DNA from: Stratiolaelaps scimitus | Lineage: Eukaryota; Arthropoda; Arachnida; Mesostigmata; Laelapidae | DNA: 64,000 bases | Direction of reading: 5' to 3' | Assembly (NCBI GenBank): GCA_019614645.1 | Contig: JABWDB010000021.1 | Coordinates: 3,038,001 to 3,102,000, forward strand | Shown here: piece after piece, positions 12,045 to 24,442 of the stretch | Layout of the letters: every line of letters starts with the position of its first letter | Position numbering within the stretch: position 1 is the first letter of the stretch | Notes under the pieces: model-generated | Told to the model about the DNA's origin: nothing | Database searches by the model: none | What the model saw: only the letters and a program-made list of their open reading frames with translations | Program-made: the position numbers and the translations under genes

Positions 12045-14896
12045 CTTCAAGATCTGTTTGCGGATTTCTGATTCTCGGAACTCCTTAAACCTTGTGACAA
12101 AATTGAGGTTTGATCTCGTTCGCCGTATTATTGTTTCCGGCGTTTGGCAATCTCTGACAGTGCTTCAGCTAGAACCGAAGCTTTTAAAGGGTTCGAATGC
12201 CGCGAACCTATGGCTCATCACAAGCAGGACTAAAGAGATACCCGCGAGGGTTGGCTGGAGAAAGCGCTCGGTCTGTCGCACGATGACGCGGTATCGTATC
12301 AGGGTGACGCAGGCTTCAAGCGTTTGAGACAAATGGCTGCTCGCTCACCCAGTGTCGTACCCTACACGACTCGGAATGAAGGCTCAAGCATCAGGCTGTA
12401 GGCTAGCATACCCGAAGCTTTCCCGATTTTTGACAGGGAAATGAGAACGTGGGAAATTTCACTGTACTAAAAACGCTCAAATTCTTATCATCGTTCAAGT
12501 ATTGTTAGGCCCAATATTGATTTAGTCGCATAATAGGATTGGAATTAATCAATTTGTACTAAGGCTCGACTTATCGTAGCTGATGAAGTACTTACTCCTA
12601 AGACAATAACGGAAGCTACACTTCAACAGGCTGGTTAGCATACTCCCATCATATTGAAAACTTCTGTAGCACCATTTTCATAATGGCAACTGTTATCCGT
12701 CCCTCGGTTGTTGTTGTTTGTCAGAGTATAATCCGAAATACACTTTAGGTCCAGCAAAGTTAAAAAAAGGGGTCCGTCGTATGAAGCAATGCCGAACGCA
12801 GTTCCATGGACGTTAAATGTTGGCTGTGAGTCAGTTCGGAAAATTTAGATATCAAAAAATATGTAGCTGGTAGATAAGAACAAGGGACAATGAAGCGATC
12901 TAAGGTAAAAGGGAAAAACCCTCTACTTAGATTAGCTGGTCTCGTAAATACAGAACTATACTGGAAACGATGTATGTGAATGATTAAAATGATAAGTAAA
13001 AAATATAGACTTTTCATCGGATGTGATGAGTACTTCGGTGACACTTTACCTAACCGTTTAATAATTCAATGATACTTCAAATTAGACTGTCAGATACGAC
13101 ACTCGTATAACAACAACTCCTATTTAACCCCTACCTAATTCTCTATGAAATTCAGCTTCGAAATTACCTTGAGCTATGCCAGACCGGAAGAACTTCCATA
13201 ATAAATGTCCTTCGCGTAAAACAAAATGTTCGATTCATTGACAGGTTCAAGTGATAATCTAATTAACAGAGATAACATAGAAGCAGATTCTTGTTATTTC
13301 TATACATGTTCGATAGCTCCGCCATGTTACCACAAAAATCATAAACCAAAGATGTGTGTACTTGTTTTGACCGCAGTCGCATTTATTTGCACAAACGAAA
13401 GTTAATTACAGTGTTGCTTTTTACAGATCCGCCATGTGAACAAGTAACCCATTAGCGTACGTCTTTCGCCGAAACTTTTAGCGTACGGTGGCCTTTAATT
13501 GGATGTTTTCATTGTTTCGAGTAAAGATTGTCGCACTCGTGAAGAGCTCTTCACGATGCTCCATCGTTCATTATATTTTGTCAAACATTTTATCGTCACG
13601 TTGCACCGGTACGTAAAGCGTCTTATGAATTTTTTGTGCATTTTGAATCAAAGTTTTTTTGTCTCTAAAATGTTTGTCTCGCTGGACACAGGTGTTACAG
13701 ACAAGAGACAGACCTTGTATTAATGACAGCACATACAGTTCGTACATCTGTATATGCAGATGCTCAGATATATAGATTTAATCAAGTAAATATGTCTCTA
13801 TTTCGCCGACTCGTCTAAAGGCTAATTGTAAGTTTCACTAGTTTTCGCAGATGATGAAAAATATGATTCATCGAAAAATGGCGACGGTCGAGTGCGACGC
13901 TCGAGAAAGGCCACGATCACCGTGTTCCGATGGTGGTTGCCGTAGGCAGCGATGACGATTGGTGTTTGCCCGCCCCACTGTTTCGTATATACATCTACGC
14001 TACCCAGGGAGCAGCATCTGCAGGGTAAGGTATTCTTTGGGTGGCCGTTGATCTTGTGTCGTCTTGATTTATCCGCGCATACATTCGAGAGTGTTATACA
14101 CCGGTGCACCACAAAGTGCGACACAGAATGCCATCGAGCTGTGTCATCGGGACATCTACCTAGACATCGCGAGTGCTGCCTTCGTAGTCGTCACCAAGCA
14201 AACTGACTTTATCTTCGGGCATATTGGCCGGCTGGCAAACAGGCTGACTAGGGGCTGCAAAGGCATTTTGGTAGAAACTGGCGAGCCTCGCACAGAACCA
14301 GGGTTCACCAACATTTAATTCTGATGACAGCAATTGTATTATATATATCTATATATATACATCGTCATCGAAGAGTCTTTACCTGAGATGGCAATTGTTC
14401 TAGCTTGGACGGTATGCATAACACACCGGATTTAAAACCGGACACAAAAATATATTTAACTCATCGATCCTAGTTAGCCATTCAAGGTCCGCGGAGAGCT
14501 CACTGTGATGCTAAGTAAGCTTAAATGTACTGATAACGGTAACCTCGTATATTTACGGTTGACGATATAAAGGGTTCAGTTTGAAACTATTACAAATTCA
14601 TCATCTAGTATAATGAAAGGCGGCCACGGTGGCTTCACGTCATATCGCACAATAACTATTAACCCGTCGGCCGGTAATTCGCAGCGTTTCCTACCTCGCA
14701 AAATGTGCTGATCCTGGGGATCACTGGATCAGCCGTCAACCTCGACGCCTTGAACTCACCTGTTGGCCGTCTGTGTTAAGTAGCCGGGGAGATTGATGCC
14801 TCCTGCCACAAGGTGGTCGAAACCACAGAGGAGCGCAACGTTCGAAACGTCTAAACGTCTTCGCAAATTCACCCAAGCAAGTGTCAGTGAAAAAGT
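12045..14896. other. Intergenic; one repeat-like coding fragment and a coding-looking patch
   Basis: Mostly AT-rich with no complete gene. At 12762-12850 (minus) is a short coding-like fragment with the peptide SQPTFNVHGTAF that recurs near 25.4 kb. At 13825-14300 a GC-richer patch reads on the minus strand as an ankyrin-like phrase (GGQTPIVIAAYGNH), but no complete exon can be built. A short TA-rich run lies near 14340-14360. The last few hundred bases presumably include the lipase promoter; I see no certain core element. Confidence 0.4.
12762..12850 (-). repeat. Two-copy coding-like fragment, copy 1
   Basis: About 80 bases align with 25338-25425 on the same strand. Both read SQPTFNVHGTAF, and several differences are synonymous (His, Gly, Thr and Ala codons differ in the third base), so the similarity was kept at protein level. 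A one-base length difference then shifts the frame, so at least one copy is decayed. I do not recognise the parent protein or mobile element. Confidence 0.4.
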
Positions 14897-17549
14897 ATGG
14901 CACCTCAGTTACTAGCGCTAATCGCATTGGCGGCGACTGGCGCCCTTGCTGCAAAAGACAATAGTAAGTAAAGATCATAGAGCAACCCGCTTGAGCCCAG
15001 CGGTGTTAGCAGTCGCAATACGTAAAAAATGGTTAAATTAATAAAGTGATAAAAACAAATTATCGCCATTGGCGGTCGAGTGATCGCTGACAAAGTAGAT
15101 ACGGTATTCTGGTCTCTTAGCGTTCAATCCTTAGCGATTAAACCAATAAGAATCACTTATAACGTTGGACCACATGATTGCGGTATCATGACACAACATC
15201 GCAGGTAACCAGCAATTGTCCCGAATTGTAAACGTTAGAAGGCGATTGTTCAAAGGACTGCGTTGCGCTCAAATGACTCAAAAGCTAATCAGGAAATAAT
15301 CTTTTTGTACACTTATTTTACCCCTGATTCACAATCAATCACCATCTATCGCCCGTTACTAAAATTGACGAAAAAAATGTCTAATACATATACCCTAACA
15401 GGATAGTATTTTGATTACGTATAAAAACCATAGAAACGCTGCTTTGTAGTTAAATAAGAATTTTCTACTAAATGGCAATTTATCACATGTTCCAACTTCC
15501 AGATAGGTGCTTTGGTGAACTTGGCTGTTTTCCAGTGACGCCTGAATTTTGGCATCCCCTCAGACGGCCATTTAATCTGGCTGTGGATCCTCGTGAAGTC
15601 ATTAAGACCAAGTACTATTTCTTCTCACGTGAAAGTTCAACAGGCGTAACCGCCATTCCAGGTTATATGATTAAGGATGGATATGAATTGATCAATGCAA
15701 CAACGTTCCGTAATGACAGGCCAACAAAGGTAGGCTTGATTTTTGTGTAATTATCTAGTTTTTATTACCTATAAATACTCAAGTTGAAATGTACGTTATT
15801 AAGACATGAAGAGTAACAGTCAATCAAAGGCTCAAATCTGGCAAATCTCTATATAAAATACGTGTCGATATATGCAGTAATCGAACACGATTCACCTAAC
15901 CTTCTGTGTCATACTTCTATGGTTTTTAATGCTGTCTGTATCCGCACTATGGTGTAATAATCTTCTTTAATATTTATCTGAGCATTGTCAAACAAAAATG
16001 CAGTTCTGTCAATAAACCACTATTTGTATAATCTTGAATGCATTTGTTTTTAGGTGTTGGTACATGGGTTTATCGACAATCTATTCTTGGCAAGGTGGAT
16101 GATGGATTTGAAAGACGCCCTGTTAAAGCACGGCGACTACAACGTAATTTTGGCCGATTGGACCGGCGGAAACGGCCTGCCATATAGCCAGGCTAGCGTT
16201 AATACTCGTGTCGTGGGAGCTGAAATTGGAGTGTTGGTCGAAAAGCTTCAGGTGAGAGATCAAATCAAGAGCTCTATTTTTATTTACCCTTAAAAATACA
16301 TGATTGAAGATCTCACAATCTTCTAATGCTGGGAACTTTCTATACGAAAGAATATTCTTTACGATGAATCACGATACGTTTTAGTCGTTAGAATAGAGCG
16401 CGACATGCGCGAGCGTGATAAGAGGGGTGATGAAACTAATTAATGCCATCCAACAATACGTTTTAGGCAGTTTACGGCATTTCGGCGTCCTCCATTCATA
16501 TGTATGGCCACAGCCTTGGTGCTCACGTTATCGGATATGCTGGACAATGGCTAAATGCGACGGTGGGCAGACTCACTGGTGAGTTATATAGATTTGAAAG
16601 TAATTGATTTATACCATAGACAAAACCTTGTCTGAATATCGCGAGGCACTTTTATCATGCTACCACCCTGATGCTCATATGGGGGTGGCCTTACCTGCCC
16701 GTTTGCTGATCAGTCTCATTTTGACATTACGGATGAAACATTTTCGCTACGCTACAGGGTAGAAAACTAAGCGCGCCTCTTGGCAGGGTGGCTATGTGTC
16801 TGCTCTATCACTGAGAAACCTGAAAGCCACTTTTATTGATGGCAATTTCAGCGATGGATCCCGCCGAGCCACTGTTCCAAGGCTTACCGGCCGTGGTCCG
16901 TGTCGACGCCTCCGACGCTCAATTCGTAGAGATTGTACATTCGGACGCGTACTCATTTTTCACACGACTTGGATTTGGTATGACCGAGGCCGTTGGACAT
17001 GTGGACTTCTTCCCGAACGGCGGACATTGGATGCCCGGATGCAACATCAACGACAGGGTCATCGAAGTTCGCGAAAAAGATCTTGGATTGATCGACGCGG
17101 TTAGGAAAGTAAGTAAAGCGCACATTGTAGATCTTTGGAGACAATCCAATTAGGAAATACATATTAATTCACTAAGAACTATGTTCTAGTGTGTAATAAT
17201 ATATAATAATATGGTCAACGTTTACTATGCTTCGACAGAAATCCCACATCTATATAGATAAAAAGATTCAAGTTAACTTCAAATGCGACCTATTAACTTC
17301 AAACCTACGCACCCGTAAATAGATTTAGTCTAATTTAATAGCCTACGATGTGTTCCAAATAGCAGATACGTTTAAGCATCAAAATGGATCTGCACAGTAG
17401 ATCAGTGACCCATTTTTCAGACTAATAAAAGACCCGCTCAGTGACCGATCCATGAGGCCGTTTGTGACTGGGTTAGACTCCACATTGTCTTCCTTGACTA
17501 GAATAGATTGCTCGACTAGTGATACACGTTTTACAAAGACAGCAATCAA

Positions 17550-17589
<40 letters not shown>

Positions 17590-18803
17590 GACCACTGTTC
17601 TGTTGGCGTATGCATAGGTTGTTGGCTGTAACCATATGCGTGCTATCGACTACACCATCGATTTCCTCGAAGCAGAAGCTGATAACTCGCAATGCCACCC
17701 GATTGCATTCGCGTGCCCTTCGTACGAACTATTTGAAGGAGGTTACTGTTCGGACTGTGGTGTCGACGGTTCCCGTTGCGCCATTATGAGCCACGATGGA
17801 GCCGAGTATATCCTTAAGAATAAAGGGAAACTTTCAGGCGGTACACCAGTGAAGATGTTTTTCAAAACATCTGCCCGCGAGCCATTCTGTCTCTACCACT
17901 ATCAAGTCATTGTCAAGATGTACCGCGATACGTCAAACAAAAAGGTTAAGGCCGTCACCGGTACCCTCAAGATCAAAGTCAACCTTAATAACGGAACGAG
18001 CCAACTGTTCGAGTTACAGCACCAAGCGTAAGTCTCGATTTCGTGATCCGGTTGCGGTGGTAGATACGCTGGGTCCAGGAGATATCAAATGGAGTATCTC
18101 TTACTACTCTAAATGATGTCCATATTTATTTTTCCTAATATTTATTATATTCCGTATGCATGTATGTATGTGTCTATACTCGCGGCTGTTGTTCCCCTAA
18201 ACAGTTTACGTCGTTGCTGTATATAATTTATTATAGAAGCGGTAATACGTTTACTCCTGGAGCTGAGTATCGGTTCCTGATAAGCTCACCTACCTTGCTC
18301 GAGGGCATCGAGTCGATCACATTCAACTACCGAAATAAGCGACTCATCTTCCCGCCCAAGATGCATCTCGACTACATCCGACTAACGCCTATGACAGTTG
18401 CCGACAAACGAACGTAAGCATTCGGCCCTTGCTTGGGGCGTGAACTACGTGTTTCATGGGGATCTATGTGCAGGGAAGTTGCGTAGTAGTGCTACGCAGT
18501 TAAGTGCCCACGAGATTTTGTCATATAATGATTTATAACGATGGCATGGTTTCGAGCAGGATTGGAAGACTTAAATACAATATCACTCGTGGTAAGGTAA
18601 ATCCATTGTTTAATAACCTCAATTAGTCTAATTCGGTTATCGTTTTTGCAAAACATCGAGATACCAAGTTACGTAAGATTAACTTACTTCAAATGACGAA
18701 TTTCAGAAATACCAAGAAGCTCACGAAGACCTTCTGCGCTCAAAATAAGCCGATCCCCTCGCGCAAGGACACACCGCTTACAGAAAGTTTCTGCACCGAG
18801 TGA
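14897..18803 (+). CDS. Secreted pancreatic-type triacylglycerol/phospholipid lipase with PLAT-like domain
   Basis: Eight exons: 14897-14963, 15503-15729, 16054-16251, 16467-16578, 16852-17108, 17618-18027, 18237-18413 and 18707-18803. All have GT-AG introns and matching phases and sum to 514 codons plus TGA. Residues 1-19 are a signal peptide (hydrophobic run to GALA). Exon 2 starts with the family signature RCFGELGCFP. LVHGF (100-104) supplies the oxyanion region, GHSLG holds the nucleophile Ser180, DPAEP holds Asp204 and CNHMRA holds His293, so the triad is complete. Residues about 350-480 form a beta-rich PLAT-like C-terminal domain. The product should hydrolyse glycerolipid esters outside the cell. 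DPAEP replaces the more usual DPAGP next to the catalytic Asp. AATAAA at 18841 lies 38 bases after the stop. Whether triglyceride or phospholipid is preferred cannot be read from the sequence. Confidence 0.93.
17552..17587. repeat. (AT)n microsatellite in lipase intron 5
   Basis: AT run of about 36 bases ending some 30 bases before the acceptor of lipase exon 6. Confidence 0.95.
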
Positions 18804-20340
18804 GCCGCTGCACATAAAATAAGACTCAGACAGAAGAAGTAATAAAGGAAAACCAATTGAAGTCCAATTGTTGTAGTCCTTGTTGAATCCTAAACGCGCT
18901 GTTTGTTATGCGGTACATACACAAGACGCACTGGTGCAGAATTTTTAATCAATTCGCAAATTAGAATAATATTGCTCAATACACTTCCCCTTACACTTTG
19001 GCTGATCTAATGTAATTATTGATTATAAAACGTACAGCAGGTTTTACGTTACTCTGTATTTTCAAAAATATTAAAAAAGGGAACGTTTTAACAAGCCCCT
19101 CCCCACGTATCCTCACACGAACAAGCATTTACGTGCTTGTATGATAAAAACACCGAACGTAACGGGAACGTATGGATTTCGAAGACCTTCACGGTACACA
19201 CTAATACGCAGAGCTATGACGAAAATAAAATAAAATATCGTTCTGTTCTTATTCAAACAACAAAACGACGAAAAATAACCTTGTCTCGAAATTTTCAATT
19301 TGCCTCCACCGTCGATTACATGACGGTTAACACGGTGGTGTTGGGATAGCGATTCGTAAAAAAACTTCAAAATTTACGAGAAATTAGTTTGGACCGTTAT
19401 CCAGTGAAATAAACTATTCAGGGTCCTAGGATTTCCGATGAATATGAGTTGAATTTCGTAGGATAAATTAGTGCTGACCTGAACTCGTAAATTTGTCAAT
19501 AAAGTTAACAAAGGTTGGAGTAAACAACAAATTTTTGAGTAAATCCCAGTATGTGATACTATAGCCTTTGCACGAGACATTCATTATTTAATACATGTGA
19601 GTTTGTAAATAAACAAACGATCGTTGTTAGCTAGAACATTCGCGTCAGCTGTTTAACAATTCCAATTGATGCGCATACCATGTTAATTCACAGCGTTCGT
19701 ATTTCTGGGAAGGCGATAGACAAGAACAAGTCGTTTCTTGTATTTCGATTTTAATTTGTTGCGAAGTGCTAACATCAGATATAAAATTCTATCGGCAGCA
19801 TCGTCTCATCTGGTGTGCTCGAACCTGGTACTGATCTCCTCTTTCACCAAGTTAACTCACATAGTTATACAGATAGGCACAAAAAGCAATTCTACTCATT
19901 GCAGATCTCTCCAGTTTCACATGCCGAGCTACTGTTAATGTGACAATTGATCTTTTCAATCCCTTCGGGCATATGTACAAGGACAAAAAGCTAATAGCCT
20001 GAGCAGGCATACTCTGGAGTATCGGGAAGAGTGCTCAGAAAAACCCTTTTTTATTTTAGTTTAATTACCTTATAAATACAGCTCTCACTCTATTGTCGCC
20101 ATTAACTGCAACGGAACGAAACTAACACGCAACGGTCAAGTAGACTTTATAGAAAAAATACCGCATCAATTTAGGGCAATTATATCTTTATTATTACAAA
20201 CACAAAATCTTGTCACTATTCCTATTCCTTATAGCCTATCGAAATTCTGTTATTGTACGAAACACTGTTTCATTCGACAAGAAATAGCATCTGTTGTGGA
20301 AAATGATGACTTTGCAAAAGATTCGTTTCTCATCAGCTTG
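18804..20340. other. Spacer between convergent lipase and fucosidase genes
   Basis: Holds the lipase polyadenylation signal (18841-18846) and, on the minus strand, a TTTATT near 20187 that would serve the fucosidase gene. The remaining sequence is AT-rich and I see no gene in it. Confidence 0.6.
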
Positions 20341-23300
20341 CTAGGACTTGGCGAACTCCAGCTTGAGCACCCAAAGCCATTTAGCTGTGTCACCAGTTTT
20401 GGGTGTTGGCAACGAGATGACCGTACGGTTGAGGTTCGCGTCGAAGTTCAGATAACCTCCATTAGTGCCCAGCATCGTGATCTGTTCAGGAAAGGCAAAA
20501 TTCCAATGAATAGCTTGCTTATTTTAACTGACAGATGGCACAGCAAATAAAACATGATTTTAGAACAGTCATATGAACTACTCATTTCGAAAACAACTAA
20601 CCTTATAGGCCGGCAAGGTTGTGTTTACATCGGACAGGGTGAGAGTGTTCGCCATAGGCCACTCCGTGATGTGAGCGTATACTGACTTCGATTTCGGGTC
20701 CGAGGTGTACCAAACCTTGTTGTTCAGTGCGTCCTTGGCCGATGACCATGGTCTAACAAACAATGTAGAAAGAAGGCACATATTTAGAAATGCGATATTT
20801 ACGATTTGGGTGTTCAGACTGTGGTGGCAATCAATCGTAATCAATCTTAACAAAGCCCCTTTAGAGAATCATTATTGACAAAATAATCGAACCCTTTATA
20901 TTCATTATGCCTCAACTGCGCGTTAGACTGTCCCACAGAAACCGCATTCCGCTTGTGTTCACTAAATAACCGGAACAATTATTTATAATAGTATAGTTGT
21001 TGTATTAGCTGATTCGATCACTGAGATCGATCGAACCTTGTGCTATAGATAGCTTCTCCATTGACGGCGAGCCATTGACCCATCTGTTTAAGTCTCTCCT
21101 GGAAGATAGCAGCGATTGTTCCGTCCTTCCTTGGTCCAATGTTGATCAGCACATTGCCATTGGTGGCAACAGTTGAGCAAATGTTCGTGAGAAGATCCTG
21201 AAAAAGAAAATTAACATTGGTATTTAAATTGGCAGATTTATAATTTTTGCTAGATGAACCACGAAGTGTTCCCTATATCATTTATAAATATACATCGATA
21301 TATGCCTTTACTCGTGTTTTATTGATACGCACCTCAAATGTTAAGACATATATTTTGCAATCTTCTACCTTTATAGATGTTTCACAGTTTAAATATGATA
21401 ACCTATTATTTGTGGTTGCCACTTATCTAAAATTCGTTACTCGAGACGTAACTGCTTGATCACGTGACTGAACCATAAACGATGATGAGCTAATGTAATT
21501 TTTGACTAAAAAATAATGGCGTTGAAGAAATGTCAAACAGTGCGAGGGATGGAAAGACTGTGTTAATAGGTTAGGCATGTTATCTTTGTAAATAATATAA
21601 TTTCAGAAAATGTTAATATATTTTGTTTTGAGCCTTACACTCCATTAGTGTATCTCTCCATTTGATCAAATTCAGTTAACACGAACTAATAAAATTACGA
21701 AAGCTTCACGATTGACAATGCTCGCCAGCCGTTCGAGTTATTGTGGCATCGATGTGACAGGAATATGATAACTGTAGAGACAACTCAGAGATATCGTCAA
21801 ACATACCTGAATGGTCATGACTTCATTGACAGTCATCGTTCGTCGATAGCCCCATGACGATTTATCCAGAGTGAAGGCATTTTCCCACTTGTGTGGCACT
21901 GTATGACCAGGATTATACCTAAATTAACGGTGAGAACAATTCGAAATAAAGTATAATGAAAACCTGTTTATTTTTTGTAATATAATCGGAAAAAGGAGAA
22001 GTGACAGGAAACACAAGCGATATATATATTTTTTTATATGTTCTTCGCTTCATTGAACTTGTTTAATTATTAACAAAGAAGAACTAGCAAGGAATAACCT
22101 CTACCCCTAAGTAGAGAATTTAAAGCATTAAATAATGATAACACTAATAATAATAATAATAATAATAAAAGTGTATGTCACGATTGGAGTCGATACTAAC
22201 CTGTCCGCGCAATTGTAGAAATCTCCGTGCTTACAGCTGGTGCCATCTCCCCAACGATCGTTCACCAGGACTGTGTCCTTGACCGGGCTATCGTTGTACA
22301 GCCAGGCCAAGAACCCTGTTGAGTTCCAGTAGGTGTCCGGGGCGGGATCGCCGTCAGACCTAAATAGTTTTCAACGTAATATGTGTCAATGTCGATGTCA
22401 ACTTTGATTTCAACTACGATGCCGACACTAGCGCACAGTACTGCGCTACACATAAATAAATGCTCAAAACTACATCACCCCAAAGAATAGAGAACTACTT
22501 CTCTACTATAATATAACCTCAACGATCGCGTGTTTACCTACCATATGACATCTGGCTTGTACCGGTTCACGATATCGTATAGCTCCGGCAGAGCCTTATT
22601 CAACACGTAGGTTCTGGTCTTGAAGCCTCCGTCGCGATCTGCTAGCCATTCACGATTAAACCACTCAAACAGGGAATGATACAGACCAAAGTGCAGGGAT
22701 CCAGTAGCACGAATTGCCTTTGCAACAGAAACGAATTGATATTCATTGAATTTTTACAACTAACGAAAATTATTTTGGTACGCGTCTTATGAACACAAAC
22801 ATATGTAACGTACCTGACAAATTGCCCCTCTCTACGCTGTGGACACCGGTTAACGGTTAATTTGTTTATTATAATTAGATGTCAGTATCATTTCAGCGTG
22901 ATTTTCCAATAACACACGGGACGCTCAACCTAAATAATTATCACCGTTGAAAAGTTCAAAATAGATCAACTCAGTTCAGTTCAGTGAGCTCATCATACGT
23001 GTGCATACTTGAACGAGGCTGCTGTTTATTTTCTTTTTAGCAGTACCACTGTTATTGCTCGAGTGTCAAGAAGCTAATTAGTATTTTGATGACACCTCAC
23101 ATGGACAGCATGATGATATTAATAAATAGCTTCTCCTCGAGTTAATAAATGCTCACCTGCTCGAGTTCGCCAACGAGATCACGTCGTGGCCCAACGTCCA
23201 TTGCATTCCAATTGAATGAGGAGCTAGACGGCCAGAGCGTGAAACCCTCATGATGTTTTGTCGTTAGCACCACATACCTGTTAAGATAATGTCATTTAAT

Positions 23301-24442
23301 CTCAGTGACTCAGACTATAATCATCATTATAGCACATTAAGTTTCGCCATAACTGTAACATCTCGAACGTCCGAAATGCATTCTGTCGTAATCCAAACGA
23401 AACTCTGGTACAGCTAAATACTATTTACATAAATATAAGATAAGCTGTTCTCAGATATTAACTTGTCAGAGCCTAGAAAGCAGCGATAGATTTCTCCGCA
23501 CTTGGCGGAGTGTTCACTCACTTCGCTCCTGAGTCCTTGAAAAGCTGCGCCCACTGGTAAGGGTCGTAAAATTCGGCCTTAAAATCCTTCGCGAAGTCGG
23601 CGTATGTCCAGTTTGGGGGGTAGTTGGCTTTCATGAAACTCACAACGTTATCCCATGGCTTATCGCCCTGCCGGAATTCGCAACACGGACTCATACTTAG
23701 TATCAGCCTAACTATTACGCACGTGCTGCCAACTCGACCATACGATTGATAGATAAAATGAATAAAAATATTGATCTGCCAGCAAGGCATTCAAAAATCA
23801 CTCGTCCAAAACAGTCCACATATCCCTCCACGAGGGGGGGGGTACTGTTAGGAAGCTTATTCCTCTGTATCCTTAGGAATATTGTAGTTTGTAAAGCAGT
23901 GCAACTTCAATAATCCGACGTTGTTCTTACCTGCCAATACCACCAGAACCATTCGGAAACGAACGAAGGCACGGAGAAAACACCCCAATGAATGAAAATA
24001 CCAATTTTTGCTTCATCGTACCTAAAAACATGGAAAATATGAACAAATCAATAATTATTGTATTGCATTTGTATAGATGAAAGCCGCCAACTCATAATTA
24101 ATCTAACCCATAGGAAAGAATACCATTGTTATGCAGGTATTGATAATCAAAAACATCTAGCTGACATCGCTTTCAGCGCTATAAGACACACCTAAATTTT
24201 ACCATGATGTTACTTAAGAAGCCATCTGGTGATTCCGGGTACACAACTAACCCTCCATGGGCATAAAAACTCATACGTTACTAGCATACTCACCATTCAG
24301 GAGCAACTCGAGTATCCAGTGAGTTCCAGTCGGGCGTAAATCGTTTTGCAGTAGGCGACCACATGCTAAAATCTCGCGCCGTTGCTAAATGCAACAGGGC
24401 AGCGCTTGCGCAAAACAGCGCAAGGGTTGTGGACACCCTCAT
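20341..24442 (-). CDS. Alpha-L-fucosidase (GH29), secreted/lysosomal type
   Basis: Ten exons, listed 5' to 3' on the minus strand: 24442-24294, 24021-23931, 23667-23522, 23277-23157, 22717-22542, 22359-22201, 21918-21807, 21197-21037, 20752-20602 and 20481-20341. All phases match and total 468 codons plus TAG. The ATG at 24442 opens a signal peptide ([10 protein letters not shown] to about residue 22). Family landmarks are [39 protein letters not shown], and IWSDG with the predicted nucleophile Asp230. Then come YNDSPV, VNDRWG and HKWE, whose Glu293 aligns with the acid/base proposed for human FUCA1, and LINIGP before the beta-sandwich C-terminus. The enzyme removes alpha-linked L-fucose from glycoconjugates. 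Exon 8 uses a weak donor (GTTCGA). The protein ends FAKS with no ER-retention signal. Confidence 0.95.

Noticed and set aside
13822..14318. Ankyrin-like exon on the minus strand
   Set aside because: One repeat-like phrase only; neighbouring frames break with no splice-bounded exon, so it is mentioned only within the spacer entry.
23157..23277. AMDVGP as the fucosidase nucleophile site
   Set aside because: Comparison with remembered human FUCA1 motifs places the nucleophile in the later I-W-S-D-G motif (Asp230).
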